From contig JWIT01000006.1 in assembly GCA_000949895.1 (NCBI GenBank), positions 168,447 to 232,446 of the forward strand: a stretch of 64,000 nucleotides of DNA, written 5' to 3'. Source of the DNA: Agrobacterium arsenijevicii (GTDB taxonomy: Bacteria; Pseudomonadota; Alphaproteobacteria; Rhizobiales; Rhizobiaceae). Within the stretch, counting starts at the first letter, position 1. Every line of letters starts with the position of its first letter. Below the pieces are notes generated by a model. That model saw only the letters and a list, made by a program, of their open reading frames with translations, had not been told where the DNA came from and made no database searches. Positions 36,593 through 46,105 of the stretch are shown one piece after another. The translations under genes and the position numbers were made by a program.

Positions 36593-36610
36593 GCCGCGCC
36601 CGGGCGCGGC
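36593..36610. repeat. Perfect GC palindrome between kup and the hydrolase gene
   Basis: GCCGCGCC-CG-GGCGCGGC, a perfect palindrome flanked by TTAA sequences, about 32 bases beyond the kup stop. It may end kup transcription, but no T tract follows. Confidence 0.5.
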
Positions 36611-36641
36611 TTCACGTTAATGTGTAACCACCTTCTAATAG

Positions 36642-38561
36642 TCAGACGACGACGTGCGAGCCGAGTTCCACCACACGGTTGGCCGGAAGACGGAAGTAAT
36701 CCGAGGGATCAGCGGCCGTTTCGGCAAGCGCGATGAACAGGCGGTTCTGCCAGCCCGGCATGCCCGATTTCGGATCCGGCACCAGCTTGCGGCGGCCGAG
36801 ATAGAACGAAGTTGACATGATGTCGAACTTGTAGCCGGTGCGCCTCAGATAACCGAGCGCCTGGGTGACGTTCTGTGTTTCCATGAAGCCGAAATGCAGC
36901 TCGACCACGACAAAGCGGTCGCTGAGTTTCGTCAGCGTATAACGATCTTCATGGTGCACACGCGGCTGGTCCTCGGTGCGGATCGTCAGGATGACGTTCT
37001 TGTCGTGAAGGACGTGGTTGTGCTTGAGATTGTGCAGCAATGCCGCCGGCGCGGCCTCCGGATCGCCAGTCAGGAAAATCGCGGTGCCGGGCACACGCAC
37101 CGGCGCATGGGCGCTTTCCTTTTCAACCGAAGCGACGAAAGCCTTCAGCGGCACATCGCCGCGGCGGGTCTTGGCGAAGAGGATTCTCGAACCGCGCTGC
37201 CAGGTGGTCATGATGACGGTGAAGGCAATTGCCAGCAGCACCGGCACGTAGCCGCCATCATGGATCTTGAGTAGGTTTGCGCCGAGGAAAATCAGTTCAA
37301 GCAGCAGCAGCGGCGCCAGTACGGCAATTGCCAGCCACACCGACCATTGCCAGCGTTTGCGCACGAATTCAAAGAACATCAGGCTGGTGACGACCATCGC
37401 ACCGGTCACGGAAATACCATAGGCGGTGGCCAGCGCATCCGAACTCTTGAAGGTGAATACCAGCGCGACGACGCCGAACAGCAGGATGGTGTTGACGGCG
37501 GGAAGATAGATCTGCCCCGTATTGGTTTCGGAGGTGAAGAGGATTTCCATACGCGGCAGATAGCCGAGATGGATCGCTTGGCGCACGAGCGAAAACGCAC
37601 CTGTTATGACCGCCTGGCTGGCGATGATGGTGGCCGCCGTGGCCAGAATGACGGCCGGCAGGATCGCCCATTGCGGGAACATCAGATAGAACGGATTGGC
37701 CATCGCCGCCGGGTCTTTCAGCACCAGCGCGCCCTGCCCCAGATAATTCAGCGTCAATGCCGGGAAGACCAGACAGAACCATGCCCACTGGATGGGGCGG
37801 CGGCCGAAATGCCCGAGATCGGCATAAAGCGCTTCGGCACCCGTGATCGTCAGGAAAACCGCGCCGAGCACAATAAAGCCATGAAACCCTTCATCGGCCA
37901 GAAATTCCACCGCGTGCCAGGGGTTGAAGGCGTAGAGGATGCCGAAGTCATCGGCGATGTGAATGAGACCCGCCAGACCCATGACGATGAACCAGACAGC
38001 CGTGATCGGTCCGAAGAATTTCGCCACCGTTCCCGTGCCGTGCGACTGGATGGCGAAGAGGCCGATGAGAATGCAGACGGATATCGGAATAACAAACTCA
38101 TCCATGGCCGGTGTGACGAGCTTCAGACCCTCCACCGCCGAAAGCACTGATAGCGCCGGCGTGATCATCGCATCGCCGAGGAACAGTGCCGCGCCGATAA
38201 GGCCGAGCATGATGAGAACACCGCGATGGGTGCCCGCCGTCTTCATCAACAGCGCCAGAAGCGAAAGCGTGCCACCCTCGCCGTCATTGTCGGCGCGCAG
38301 CAGAAGCGTGATGTATTTGAACGTCACGATGATCGTCAAAGACCAGATCATCAGGGAGGTGAGGCCGACGACCTCGCTCCTCGTCACGCCATCATAAGCG
38401 ATCGGCTTTAAGGCTTCGCGGAAGGCATAGAGCGGGCTGGTGCCGATGTCGCCGTAAACGACGCCGATGGAACCAAGGATCGCGGCATAAAGCCCCTTGT
38501 TCTGATGCTTGTCGTCCGCATCCGGTTTCTCGGTAACGTCCTTGTCTGCGATTTGAGACAT
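36642..38561 (-). CDS. kup: KUP-type potassium uptake protein
   Basis: 639-residue proton-coupled K+ symporter of the KUP/HAK/KT family. About twelve TM helices occupy residues 20-450, beginning with [22 protein letters not shown], the family signature. The C-terminal cytoplasmic part is about 170 residues (from [20 protein letters not shown]). Length and motifs are normal. Sixteen bases separate it from corA upstream, so the two are likely co-transcribed ion transporters. Confidence 0.95.
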   Translation of the reverse strand: MSQIADKDVTEKPDADDKHQNKGLYAAILGSIGVVYGDIGTSPLYAFREALKPIAYDGVTRSEVVGLTSLMIWSLTIIVTFKYITLLLRADNDGEGGTLSLLALLMKTAGTHRGVLIMLGLIGAALFLGDAMITPALSVLSAVEGLKLVTPAMDEFVIPISVCILIGLFAIQSHGTGTVAKFFGPITAVWFIVMGLAGLIHIADDFGILYAFNPWHAVEFLADEGFHGFIVLGAVFLTITGAEALYADLGHFGRRPIQWAWFCLVFPALTLNYLGQGALVLKDPAAMANPFYLMFPQWAILPAVILATAATIIASQAVITGAFSLVRQAIHLGYLPRMEILFTSETNTGQIYLPAVNTILLFGVVALVFTFKSSDALATAYGISVTGAMVVTSLMFFEFVRKRWQWSVWLAIAVLAPLLLLELIFLGANLLKIHDGGYVPVLLAIAFTVIMTTWQRGSRILFAKTRRGDVPLKAFVASVEKESAHAPVRVPGTAIFLTGDPEAAPAALLHNLKHNHVLHDKNVILTIRTEDQPRVHHEDRYTLTKLSDRFVVVELHFGFMETQNVTQALGYLRRTGYKFDIMSTSFYLGRRKLVPDPKSGMPGWQNRLFIALAETAADPSDYFRLPANRVVELGSHVVV

Positions 38562-38576
38562 GATGATCCTGGCTCC

Positions 38577-39605
38577 TTAGAGCCAGCCCTTCCAACGGAA
38601 AAAGAGAAACGGGATGATTGCGGACATCAGCATGACGACAAGCGCGAGTGGATAACCAAATGTCCAGTTCAACTCCGGCATGAGCTGAAAGTTCATTCCA
38701 TAAATCGAAGCTACCAGCGTAGGCGGCAAGAACACGACCGAGGCAATGGAGAAGATCTTGATGATGCCGTTCTGCTCGATATTGATGATACCGAGAGAGG
38801 CGTCCAGCAGGAATGTAAGATTGCCGGAAACGAAAGAAGCATGTTCGGTCAGCGACTGGATATCCCGCGCGATCGACTTACCCTGCTCCCGCGCATCCTT
38901 GTCCTCTTGAACCTGCGCGCTTGTATTCAGAAAGGTCTGCACGCGCGCAAGCGATGCAAGGCTGTCGCGAACCTTCGAAATCAGCCGGTGATAGGCGGCG
39001 ATGTTCGTCAGGCGGTCTTCGAGATAACGCGGCGCCTTGCGCTTGCTGCGCGCCTGGCTGCCAAGAAGATCGGCGGACAGATTGTCGATGCCGGCCACCG
39101 AATTTTCAAGGATTTCCGCCGTGCGGTCGACGATGGTTTCGAGCAGTTTCAGCAGCAGCGCGGTACCGCTGCGCATCTCGTGCGGCACGCGGGTGATGGC
39201 GGCGATGAAGAGGTGGAATGATTTCGGCTCGGCATAACGGATTGTCACGAGGCGTTTGCCGGCAAGAATGAAGGCGACATCGGTCAGACGCGCATCATCC
39301 GAATCCGCCTTCCACACCAGAGAGGCGGTCATGAAGACGTTGCCGTTCTCCATGTAAAGGCGGCTCGACGGTTCGATATCCTTCAAATCCTCGCGGGTGG
39401 GCAGATCAAGCCCCAGCAGCTTTTCAACATGCTGCTCTTCCGTCCTGCTCGGATTGACGAGATCGATCCAGACGATGTCGTCGGGAATCTGTTCGGAGCC
39501 GTCGTCTGGCGACAGGCTGATCGCCTCGCAATTGGCGCGATAGGCTTTTATCAATCCGTTTCTCCGGTCCGCATCGCTGGCTTCAGCCGCAATGCTGCTT
39601 AACAT
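38577..39605 (-). CDS. corA: Magnesium transporter CorA
   Basis: 342 residues. Large N-terminal cytoplasmic funnel, long helix, and two C-terminal TM helices. The selectivity signature GMN is in IYGMNFQLMPELNWTFGY, and the MPEL loop favours the Mg/Co type. Ends at KGWL. kup follows 16 bases later. Compared with the ZntB-like paralogue at 18679 it carries the classical YGMNF loop. Confidence 0.93.
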   Translation of the reverse strand: MLSSIAAEASDADRRNGLIKAYRANCEAISLSPDDGSEQIPDDIVWIDLVNPSRTEEQHVEKLLGLDLPTREDLKDIEPSSRLYMENGNVFMTASLVWKADSDDARLTDVAFILAGKRLVTIRYAEPKSFHLFIAAITRVPHEMRSGTALLLKLLETIVDRTAEILENSVAGIDNLSADLLGSQARSKRKAPRYLEDRLTNIAAYHRLISKVRDSLASLARVQTFLNTSAQVQEDKDAREQGKSIARDIQSLTEHASFVSGNLTFLLDASLGIINIEQNGIIKIFSIASVVFLPPTLVASIYGMNFQLMPELNWTFGYPLALVVMLMSAIIPFLFFRWKGWL

Positions 39606-39828
39606 ATCCTGTTCAAGGTCGGCAAACCTTTGGACGACACTTCAGGGAACACCGGAACGTGCAGGATTTTTTACATCCCACCAAACTGACGGACCAAGAA
39701 CTAAACGGCGCAGGCCTATGCTCCCAAAGCGAGACGCAATCAAGCAGTATTTTCTCGCGACAGCATTGCAGGTAATGCATCTCTGGCGTGTCTGCCAGTT
39801 AATATACTGTTTTAAAAAGAATATTTCA

Positions 39829-39845
39829 GCCGGACAACTGTCCGG
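39829..39845 (-). terminator. Possible terminator of mrp
   Basis: GCCGGAC-AACT-GTCCGGC, seven-base perfect arms, 26 bases past the mrp stop on the minus strand. Weak T content follows (TGAAATATTCTTTTT). Confidence 0.5.
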
Positions 39846-39870
39846 CCGATTTTCCTTCACGGTTGGTAGG

Positions 39871-41010
39871 CTATTCGAAAACGATCTTCGGCGCGGCTTT
39901 TCTTTCGCCCGCACCGATGCGCGCCCAGACTTTTTCGGCAATATCGCGGTAGATGGCGGCCTGCGGGCCATCCGGCTCGGCGGCAACAACAGGCGTTCCG
40001 GCATCCGACATTTCGCGGATGGAAATGGTGAGCGGGACTTCGCCGAGGAACGGCACGCCGATCCTTTCCGCCTCCGCCTTTGCACCGCCATGGCCGAAAA
40101 TATCGTAACGCGCGCCGGTATCAGGCGCGATGAAATAGCTCATGTTTTCGACAACACCGAGAAGCGGCACTTCCACCTTGCGGAACATGGTGATGCCCTT
40201 GCGCGCGTCGATCAGCGCTAGATCCTGCGGCGTGGAGACGATGACGGCGCCGGCGAGCGGCACCTGCTGGGCGATGGTGAGCTGCGCATCGCCAGTGCCG
40301 GGCGGCATGTCCAGCACCAGTACATCGAGTTTGCCCCAGGCGACTTCGCGCAGCATTTGCATCAATGCGGACTGAACCATCGGCCCGCGCCAGATCATCG
40401 CCGCTTCTTCATCCACCAGGAAACCCATGGACATGACCTTCAGCCCATAATTTTCCATGGGAATGATGATGCGGTCTTCCTGCTGCTTCGGTCGGCCTGA
40501 AATTTTCAGAAGCCGCGGCAGCGAGGGGCCGTAGATGTCAGCGTCGAGCATACCGACCTTGAGGCCGAGCGCCTGTAACCCGAGCGCCAGATTGACGGCG
40601 GTCGTCGATTTGCCGACCCCACCCTTGCCCGAGGCGACAGCGATGATGGCGCCAACGCCGGGAACGCCGACCTTCGACGAGCCGGGCTGCGCGGCCGGGC
40701 GACCGGTTGCAGCGGCAGGCGCGGCAGGACGCGGCGGTGCCGGTTGCTGCGTGCCGGGTTTGCGATCCGCTGTCAGCGCAACGACGGCGCCGGCGATACC
40801 CGGAACGCCCTTGGCCGCCCGCTCGGCGGAAAGCCTCAGCGGTTCCATGTCGGCTGCCTTGTCGGCCGGGACGGTGATCGAGAAGTAGGCCTTGGCGTCG
40901 GAGATGAAGATTTCCGAAACCATGCCAAGCGCCACGATGCTTTTGCCGCTGTCCGGATAGATGACTGCCTCCAAAGCCTTTTCGACCTGGTGCTTGCTGA
41001 CCTCTGCCAT
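39871..41010 (-). CDS. mrp: Mrp/NBP35-type iron-sulfur carrier ATPase
   Basis: 379 residues. An N-terminal MIP18/DUF59-like domain (about 5-85), a Pro/Ala linker, then the ATPase with deviant Walker A ASGKGGVGKST, LDADIYGPSLPRLL and VLDMPPGTGDAQLT. These ATPases scaffold or carry Fe-S clusters. Oddity: the usual CxxC near the C-terminus is absent; the site reads MSYFIAPDTGARYDIFGHGG, with Ala and Thr in place of the cysteines. So it may be an ATPase that does not hold a cluster in the usual way. Single gene. Confidence 0.9.
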   Translation of the reverse strand: MAEVSKHQVEKALEAVIYPDSGKSIVALGMVSEIFISDAKAYFSITVPADKAADMEPLRLSAERAAKGVPGIAGAVVALTADRKPGTQQPAPPRPAAPAAATGRPAAQPGSSKVGVPGVGAIIAVASGKGGVGKSTTAVNLALGLQALGLKVGMLDADIYGPSLPRLLKISGRPKQQEDRIIIPMENYGLKVMSMGFLVDEEAAMIWRGPMVQSALMQMLREVAWGKLDVLVLDMPPGTGDAQLTIAQQVPLAGAVIVSTPQDLALIDARKGITMFRKVEVPLLGVVENMSYFIAPDTGARYDIFGHGGAKAEAERIGVPFLGEVPLTISIREMSDAGTPVVAAEPDGPQAAIYRDIAEKVWARIGAGERKAAPKIVFE

Positions 41011-41137
41011 ATGTTTACTCCGCTACATCATCCGGCCGGATACGGGCTGCATTATGCGTCATCCATAGCCAAGCCGGAGCGCTTCGCCAATGCCAAAGCG
41101 CATACGACCGACAATAGCGACGATTTAACGCCCGGTT

Positions 41138-42361
41138 TCAGATTTCATCGTCCATATCGAGTGTTTCCGGATCGAAAACGCGACCGTCGAAAAAACAGTC
41201 AGGGCCGAGGACGAGACCCGTGCGCGACGCGCCGACGTGGATCGGCTCCCGCAACGTGCCTTCCAGCTTCAGGTTCGCGCCCGGCACCGGCACGAAAAGC
41301 GGCTTCATCGCCTTGCGGAAAATATCCGGCCGATAGGCGTTGCGTGCCGCCTCCACCACGACCGGATCAAACCGACAGTCGGCGGGAACCTCGCCCCAGC
41401 GCAACATCTGGCTGAAGAACCACAGGGCCTGACTCTGCCAGGGGAAATTGGCGGCCTTCGCGCTCGTTACGAAAAACTCCTGAAAACGCTGCATGTCCCG
41501 TTGCGAGGTGGAAATATACCCCGTCAGCGCCGGAAGCAGGAATTCGCCGTTCTCGTCAATATAATGGGGCGCAGCGAGGATGCCGGTCAGTTCCTCGATA
41601 TTGGCGGAGTTGGCGCACCATTCGCCGGCACGGTAAAGCGCGCGCAGCAGCCCTTCCAGCACGGTGGCGTTCTCTTCCGCCCATGGCCGCTTCACGGCCA
41701 GTATCTTCTCCGGCGCATTGTGCCAGATCAGTGCTCCGGTGGTGACAATCCGCCCGGTACCACCAAGCACCGCGGCGCTGCCCGCCGGTTCGGCGGTACA
41801 GAGTGCATCGACCTTGCCGCTTTTGAGCAGCGCCGGCATTGCCTTCGGCAGGGCTTCGACAATTTCCATATCGCGGCCGAGCAGCACGCCGCAGCTTCCG
41901 AACAAATAACGCAACGCATAAAACGGCGTGGACACGATATCTTCGACCGCAAATACCGGTGGTTTTTCACCCGCCGCCCGGCGCGCGGCGCAGACACGGG
42001 CCATCGCCCGCCCGAAGGCCGCCGGGTCCGGCAGCTTCAGCCCTTCACGGTAAAGCTCGTCGTAAAATCCGTGCGAAACGGTCGTTGCCGATCCGCCAAG
42101 GGAAAGAGTGAAGACGCCGACAATATCGGCCGGCAGGTCATCGAGGCCAACCGCGGAACCGACGGGAACCGGGGCGGGCAAATGTGCGATCTGAACTTCA
42201 TCCTCCCCAAGCGCCGCAAGGACGGCGCGTGCGGATTGTTTTCGGACAAGTTCCAGTTCTACGCCTTCATCGGCAGCAAAGCCTTTTTCGGCAGCGGCTA
42301 TCAGCACGGCGCAATCGACAGTCGGAGAAAACCCCGCTTTTACCTTATGCCGTTCCGGCAA
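41138..42361 (-). CDS. Cytoplasmic NrtA/CmpA-like substrate-binding protein (orphan)
   Basis: 407 residues. The fold is NrtA/CmpA-like (KAGFSPTVDCAVLIAAAEKGFAADEGVELELV at the start; CTAEPAGSAAVLGGTGRIVTTGALIWHNAPEKI in the middle). There is no signal peptide, so it stays in the cytoplasm, and no ABC permease or ATPase is nearby. NasS proteins have this design and sense nitrate while holding NasT, but no ANTAR NasT gene is adjacent. A cytoplasmic sensor role is therefore an inference. The next gene upstream is a LuxR-type regulator, 79 bases away on the same strand. Confidence 0.8.
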   Translation of the reverse strand: MPERHKVKAGFSPTVDCAVLIAAAEKGFAADEGVELELVRKQSARAVLAALGEDEVQIAHLPAPVPVGSAVGLDDLPADIVGVFTLSLGGSATTVSHGFYDELYREGLKLPDPAAFGRAMARVCAARRAAGEKPPVFAVEDIVSTPFYALRYLFGSCGVLLGRDMEIVEALPKAMPALLKSGKVDALCTAEPAGSAAVLGGTGRIVTTGALIWHNAPEKILAVKRPWAEENATVLEGLLRALYRAGEWCANSANIEELTGILAAPHYIDENGEFLLPALTGYISTSQRDMQRFQEFFVTSAKAANFPWQSQALWFFSQMLRWGEVPADCRFDPVVVEAARNAYRPDIFRKAMKPLFVPVPGANLKLEGTLREPIHVGASRTGLVLGPDCFFDGRVFDPETLDMDDEI

Positions 42362-42440
42362 ACGATTTCTCCTTTTCCGGTGATTCGAAAGAAGGATCGC
42401 CCAGGAACCCGTTTATCACAATGATAAAGTTGCGGTTTCG

Positions 42441-43181
42441 CTATTTAATCAGACCAACGCGGAGAGCCTTGGCAACAGCCTGGGTGCGGTTGACCGTGTC
42501 GAGTTTTTTCGTCGCGCGGTTCAGGTAATGATTGATGGTATGTTCCGACAGCTTCATGATTTCAGCGATTTCGGCACTGGTCTTGCCGGCGGCCGTCCAG
42601 TTCAGACAATCGATCTCCCTCTCGTTCAATGTCTCGGGAACCCGCAGGTCGAGGCGGCGGATTTCAGATAGCCGGGCAAAGATGTGGCTGGAAATATAGA
42701 AAAGCTCCGCAAGCTGGCTGGTGGGCAAGATCGTTTTGTTGCCGGAAAAGGAGACAGCTCCCCGCGCCGTGGTGATGTCATGAACCGGAAACCACACCGA
42801 GTTGATCATCTCGAACCGCTCAAACAGGCCAATGACCGGTTTTTTCGTGACGTGCTCGTCGCCTTTGACCAGAAAATCCAGGGAGACGGAAAAGGGCGCG
42901 GTCGATTTCTTCAACTGCGCCATCACCCTGCTTCGCTGCAGCATGCCCTCTTCATCGTAACGTTGCAGAAGCTCGGCCGGCCAGCTGGTGATGATGGTAC
43001 ATTGCGACAATTCGCTTGCCATTTCGGACGACAGGTCAAGCACCATGAAGGCCCTGAATTCCCAGGCCTCCGTCAGCCGTTTCAGAAACCGGAATATATC
43101 GAATTGCGTGTTCAGACCGGCGATCTCGCGAACGCAATCAACACCAATCGACTGAACGGCGGCCGTCTCTGTTTTCTGCAT
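42441..43181 (-). CDS. LuxR-family regulator (solo, autoinducer-binding type)
   Basis: 246 residues. N-terminal autoinducer-binding-type domain and C-terminal LuxR helix-turn-helix (ETLNEREIDCLNWTAAGKTSAEIAEIMKLSEHTINHYLNRATKKL). By eye some of the AHL-pocket residues seem replaced (SWPAELLQRYDEEG region), so it may not bind AHL; no luxI gene is near. Start ATG 43181 or TTG 43217 (AAAGG seven bases upstream) are both possible. It sits directly upstream of the NrtA-like gene, so co-expression is likely. Confidence 0.87.
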   Translation of the reverse strand: MQKTETAAVQSIGVDCVREIAGLNTQFDIFRFLKRLTEAWEFRAFMVLDLSSEMASELSQCTIITSWPAELLQRYDEEGMLQRSRVMAQLKKSTAPFSVSLDFLVKGDEHVTKKPVIGLFERFEMINSVWFPVHDITTARGAVSFSGNKTILPTSQLAELFYISSHIFARLSEIRRLDLRVPETLNEREIDCLNWTAAGKTSAEIAEIMKLSEHTINHYLNRATKKLDTVNRTQAVAKALRVGLIK

Positions 43182-43387
43182 GAAGCTGTTCTTCGAGAAT
43201 GAGAAATACCGCCGCAAAGGTCTGCCTTTGCCCGGAAATTGTGAGGATGTTACTCACCAAAACGATTCATGCAAACAAAAGTTGAAACTTAATTCCGAAT
43301 AATCGAAAATAAGATTAAACTTACACAATACGACGCTCGATCCGCCGTTTCCGTGGCGAAAATCCACAGCTTTACGCTTTTGTTTCC

Positions 43388-44257
43388 TCAATCATCCGCA
43401 ACCGGAGATAATCTGCAGGCAAGCTCTGCCGAAATCCTGTCGGCCGTTTCGCGCACCAGCGGAGCCCATTTCCGCAGCTGTTCCACATCCACGCGATAGG
43501 CCGGACCGGTCACGGAAATCGCCGCGTTAAAATTGCGCCCCGGCGCTTTGACCGGTGCGGCCACACAATGAATGCCGATCTCGTGCTCCTGAAGGTCGAA
43601 ACCGTATCCGTTGCTGCGAATGGCGACCACATCCGCCACCAGCGCTTCCGGGGTTACAATCGTGTTTTCCGTGAAGCGGTGGAAGTCCAGCCCGGCGGCA
43701 AGCTGCGCTAGGTCATCGGCGGGGAGCAGGGACAACGCGGCCTTGCCCACCCCCGTGCAATAGGCTGGCGAGGTCTTTCCCACCTGCGAATGCATGCGCA
43801 AGGTATGCCTGCCCTCCATCTTGTCCAGATAGGTGACTTGCCCGCCGTTCAGAACGGCAAGATGCACGGATTCCTGTGTCGCCTCCTGCAACGCCGCCAG
43901 ATGGGGAGCGGCGACGCTGCGCAGATCGTTACCGCTCCAGGCTTTGGCGGCCAGTTGCAGCAGTCTCAGACCCACGGCATAGGTCTGGTCGGCGGCATGG
44001 TCAATCAGGCCTTCGGCGACGAGATGGGCGAGCTGGCGATGGACCGTGCCGCGCGGCTGGCCGCAAGCCTCGACCACATCGGTAAAGCGCATCGGCTTTT
44101 CGGCAAAGGCGATAAGCTCCAGAAGCGAGACGGCCTTTCCGAGCGTGCCGGTCGCGCTTTCCGTTTTTCGTTCCGGCGCAGCAACGGCCTCATGTTCTTT
44201 ACCATTGGGATTTTTACGATCAGGCATGGCAACATCCACCGTCATCTGTCTTGACAT
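43388..44257 (-). CDS. IclR family transcriptional regulator of the galactonate genes
   Basis: 289 residues. Helix-turn-helix around residues 45-95 (GTLGKAVSLLELIAFAEKPMRFTDVVEACGQPRGTVHRQLAHLV), then the IclR effector domain (YLDKMEGRHTLRMHSQVGKTSPAYCTGVGKAAL, FDLQEHEIGIHCVAAPV). It is divergent from the SDR-dgoK-dgoA-lactonase genes across about 90 bases, so it is their likely regulator. By analogy the effector is galactonate or KDPGal. Several Met codons (44257, 44245, 44227) could be the start. Confidence 0.88.
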   Translation of the reverse strand: MSRQMTVDVAMPDRKNPNGKEHEAVAAPERKTESATGTLGKAVSLLELIAFAEKPMRFTDVVEACGQPRGTVHRQLAHLVAEGLIDHAADQTYAVGLRLLQLAAKAWSGNDLRSVAAPHLAALQEATQESVHLAVLNGGQVTYLDKMEGRHTLRMHSQVGKTSPAYCTGVGKAALSLLPADDLAQLAAGLDFHRFTENTIVTPEALVADVVAIRSNGYGFDLQEHEIGIHCVAAPVKAPGRNFNAAISVTGPAYRVDVEQLRKWAPLVRETADRISAELACRLSPVADD

Positions 44258-44347
44258 AAGCCTGCGGCCAAGAGAATAATTCCATTTAGTAAAATCTAGT
44301 TCCATATAATGGAACAATCAAGCCCCTGACTGGACGAGACGACGCCG

Positions 44348-45112
44348 ATGATGCAAGCCCATTTCCCTGACCTCAAGGACGCGGGCGTGCTCGTCACCGG
44401 CGGCGGCTCCGGCATCGGGGCATCGCTGGTGGAAGCTTTTGCGGCGCAGGGCGCGAAGGTCGCGTTCATCGATATCGCCGAAGAGCCAAGCGTGGCGCTC
44501 GTCCAACGGCTTGCGGACACGGCCCGCCATCCGGTCCATTTCTTCAAGGCCGATCTGCGCGACATCGCCGCGATCCGGCAGACGGTGGAGGCGGCGGCGT
44601 CTGCAACCGGCGGCATCAAGGTGCTCGTCAACAATGCCGCATGGGACGACCGCCATGACATCGATACCGTGACGGAGGCCTATTGGGATGCCAATCAGGC
44701 CGTCAATCTCAAGCAGATGTTCTTCACCGTTCAGGCCGCGCTTCCGCATCTGCGGCAGGCGCAGGACGCCTCCATCATCAATTTTTCCTCGATCTCGTTT
44801 CTGCTGAACATGGGCGAACTTCCCTCCTATGCGACGGCCAAGGCCGGTATCATCGGCCTGACGAAAAGCCTCGCCGGCAGGCTGGGGCCGGAAAATATCC
44901 GCGTCAACACGTTGCTGCCGGGCATGATCGTGACGGAGCGGCAGAAGGAATTGTGGCTGACGGACGACGCCGTCGCCTCGACCACGGCACGGCAATGCCT
45001 CAAGCGCACGCTGGTCGCCGCCGATCTGGTGGGCCCGTGCCTGTTTCTCGCATCATCGGCATCGAGCGCCATCACCGCGCAATCCATAATCGTAGACGGA
45101 GGCCTATTATAA
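44348..45112 (+). CDS. Short-chain dehydrogenase/reductase, probable sugar dehydrogenase
   Basis: 254 residues. NAD(P) loop TGGGSGIGAS, VNNAA, catalytic Ser in IINFSSISF and Tyr-x-x-x-Lys in SYATAKAGIIGL, then LLPGMIVT. In this operon it probably oxidises D-galactose or a related aldose to the lactone, which the last gene would open. The stop overlaps the dgoK start by one base (TAATG). Alternative: another SDR substrate such as L-fucose. Confidence 0.87.
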   Translation: MMQAHFPDLKDAGVLVTGGGSGIGASLVEAFAAQGAKVAFIDIAEEPSVALVQRLADTARHPVHFFKADLRDIAAIRQTVEAAASATGGIKVLVNNAAWDDRHDIDTVTEAYWDANQAVNLKQMFFTVQAALPHLRQAQDASIINFSSISFLLNMGELPSYATAKAGIIGLTKSLAGRLGPENIRVNTLLPGMIVTERQKELWLTDDAVASTTARQCLKRTLVAADLVGPCLFLASSASSAITAQSIIVDGGLL

Positions 45113-46026
45113 TGTCTGAACCCGCTTTTATCGCCGTCGACTGGGGCACGACCAGTTTCCGGCTCTGGCTGCTCAGCCGGTCCGGCGCAGTGCTGGCCGA
45201 GCGCAGAAGCGCGGAAGGCATGACGACCGCCATGCGGACCGGTTTTGCCGATGTTCTGCAATCGCATCTCGATGCCGTCAATGCACCGGAAAACCTGCCG
45301 GTTCTCGTCTGTGGCATGGCGGGCGCGCGGCAGGGCTGGGTCGAGGCCGGTTATATCGACGTACCGGCATCGCTTTCGGCGGTTCTTGATGGCGCGGTGC
45401 GTGTGCCGGGTCAGGAGCGGGATGTGCGCATTCTGCCGGGGCTGGCGCAGCGGGATAAAAACGCACCTGACGTAATGCGCGGCGAGGAAACGCAATTGCT
45501 CGGCGCACTCGCATCTTCGGGTGCCGGCAAGAAGCTGGTCTGCATGCCCGGCACGCATTCCAAATGGGTCACGGTCGATGGCAGCGACGTGACGGGCTTT
45601 GCCACCTTCATGACGGGTGAGCTGTTCGAGGTCGTCTCCAAACAGACCATCCTTTCCCATGCGGTTGCAGAGGCCGAAGCCTTTACCGGCGAACATGAGG
45701 CATTCAGGGCGGCCGTGCGCGATATCTACGCCAACCCGCAGCTGGCGACCAACCGCCTGTTCACGCTACGCTCCGGGCAATTGCTGCATGGCCTCACCGC
45801 GACCGACGCCAAGGCCAAGCTTTCCGGTACCATGATCGGGCTGGAAATCGCCGGCGCACATTCCACCGCGCGGCGGGACACGCCGGTGGTGCTGATCGGC
45901 TCCGGCGCGCTCGGCGCACTTTACGAAGGTGCATTCGCAGCCCTCGAGATTCAATATACAGTCATCGATGCAGATGAGGCCGTGCGGCGCGGATTGCTGG
46001 CCGCCGCAAATGCCATCTGGTCATAG
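45112..46026 (+). CDS. dgoK: 2-dehydro-3-deoxygalactonokinase
   Basis: 304 residues. Phosphorylates 2-keto-3-deoxygalactonate to KDPGal in the De Ley-Doudoroff pathway. Visible: N-terminal AVDWGTTSFRLWLL phosphate loop, VCGMAGARQGW, MRGEETQLLGAL and MPGTHSKWV. Start ATG 45112 overlaps the SDR stop. A gap of 79 bases separates it from the aldolase gene, and a palindromic repeat sits in that gap. Confidence 0.93.
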   Translation: MSEPAFIAVDWGTTSFRLWLLSRSGAVLAERRSAEGMTTAMRTGFADVLQSHLDAVNAPENLPVLVCGMAGARQGWVEAGYIDVPASLSAVLDGAVRVPGQERDVRILPGLAQRDKNAPDVMRGEETQLLGALASSGAGKKLVCMPGTHSKWVTVDGSDVTGFATFMTGELFEVVSKQTILSHAVAEAEAFTGEHEAFRAAVRDIYANPQLATNRLFTLRSGQLLHGLTATDAKAKLSGTMIGLEIAGAHSTARRDTPVVLIGSGALGALYEGAFAALEIQYTVIDADEAVRRGLLAAANAIWS

Positions 46027-46038
46027 AATATATCATCA

Positions 46039-46087
46039 GAGCGGGATTTCAGGCGAAAACCGCTCACACTTTTTCGCCATTCCGCTC
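46039..46087. repeat. Short palindromic repeat inside the galactonate operon
   Basis: Nested inverted repeats GAGCGG / CCGCTC (46039-46044, 46082-46087) and GGCGAAAA / TTTTCGCC (46052-46059, 46071-46078) around an AACCGCT...CACT-like core. The core resembles that of the element at 24485-24531. It lies between dgoK and dgoA, directly before the dgoA ribosome binding region. Confidence 0.65.
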
Positions 46088-46105
46088 CAGGACGAAAGAC
46101 CCACC

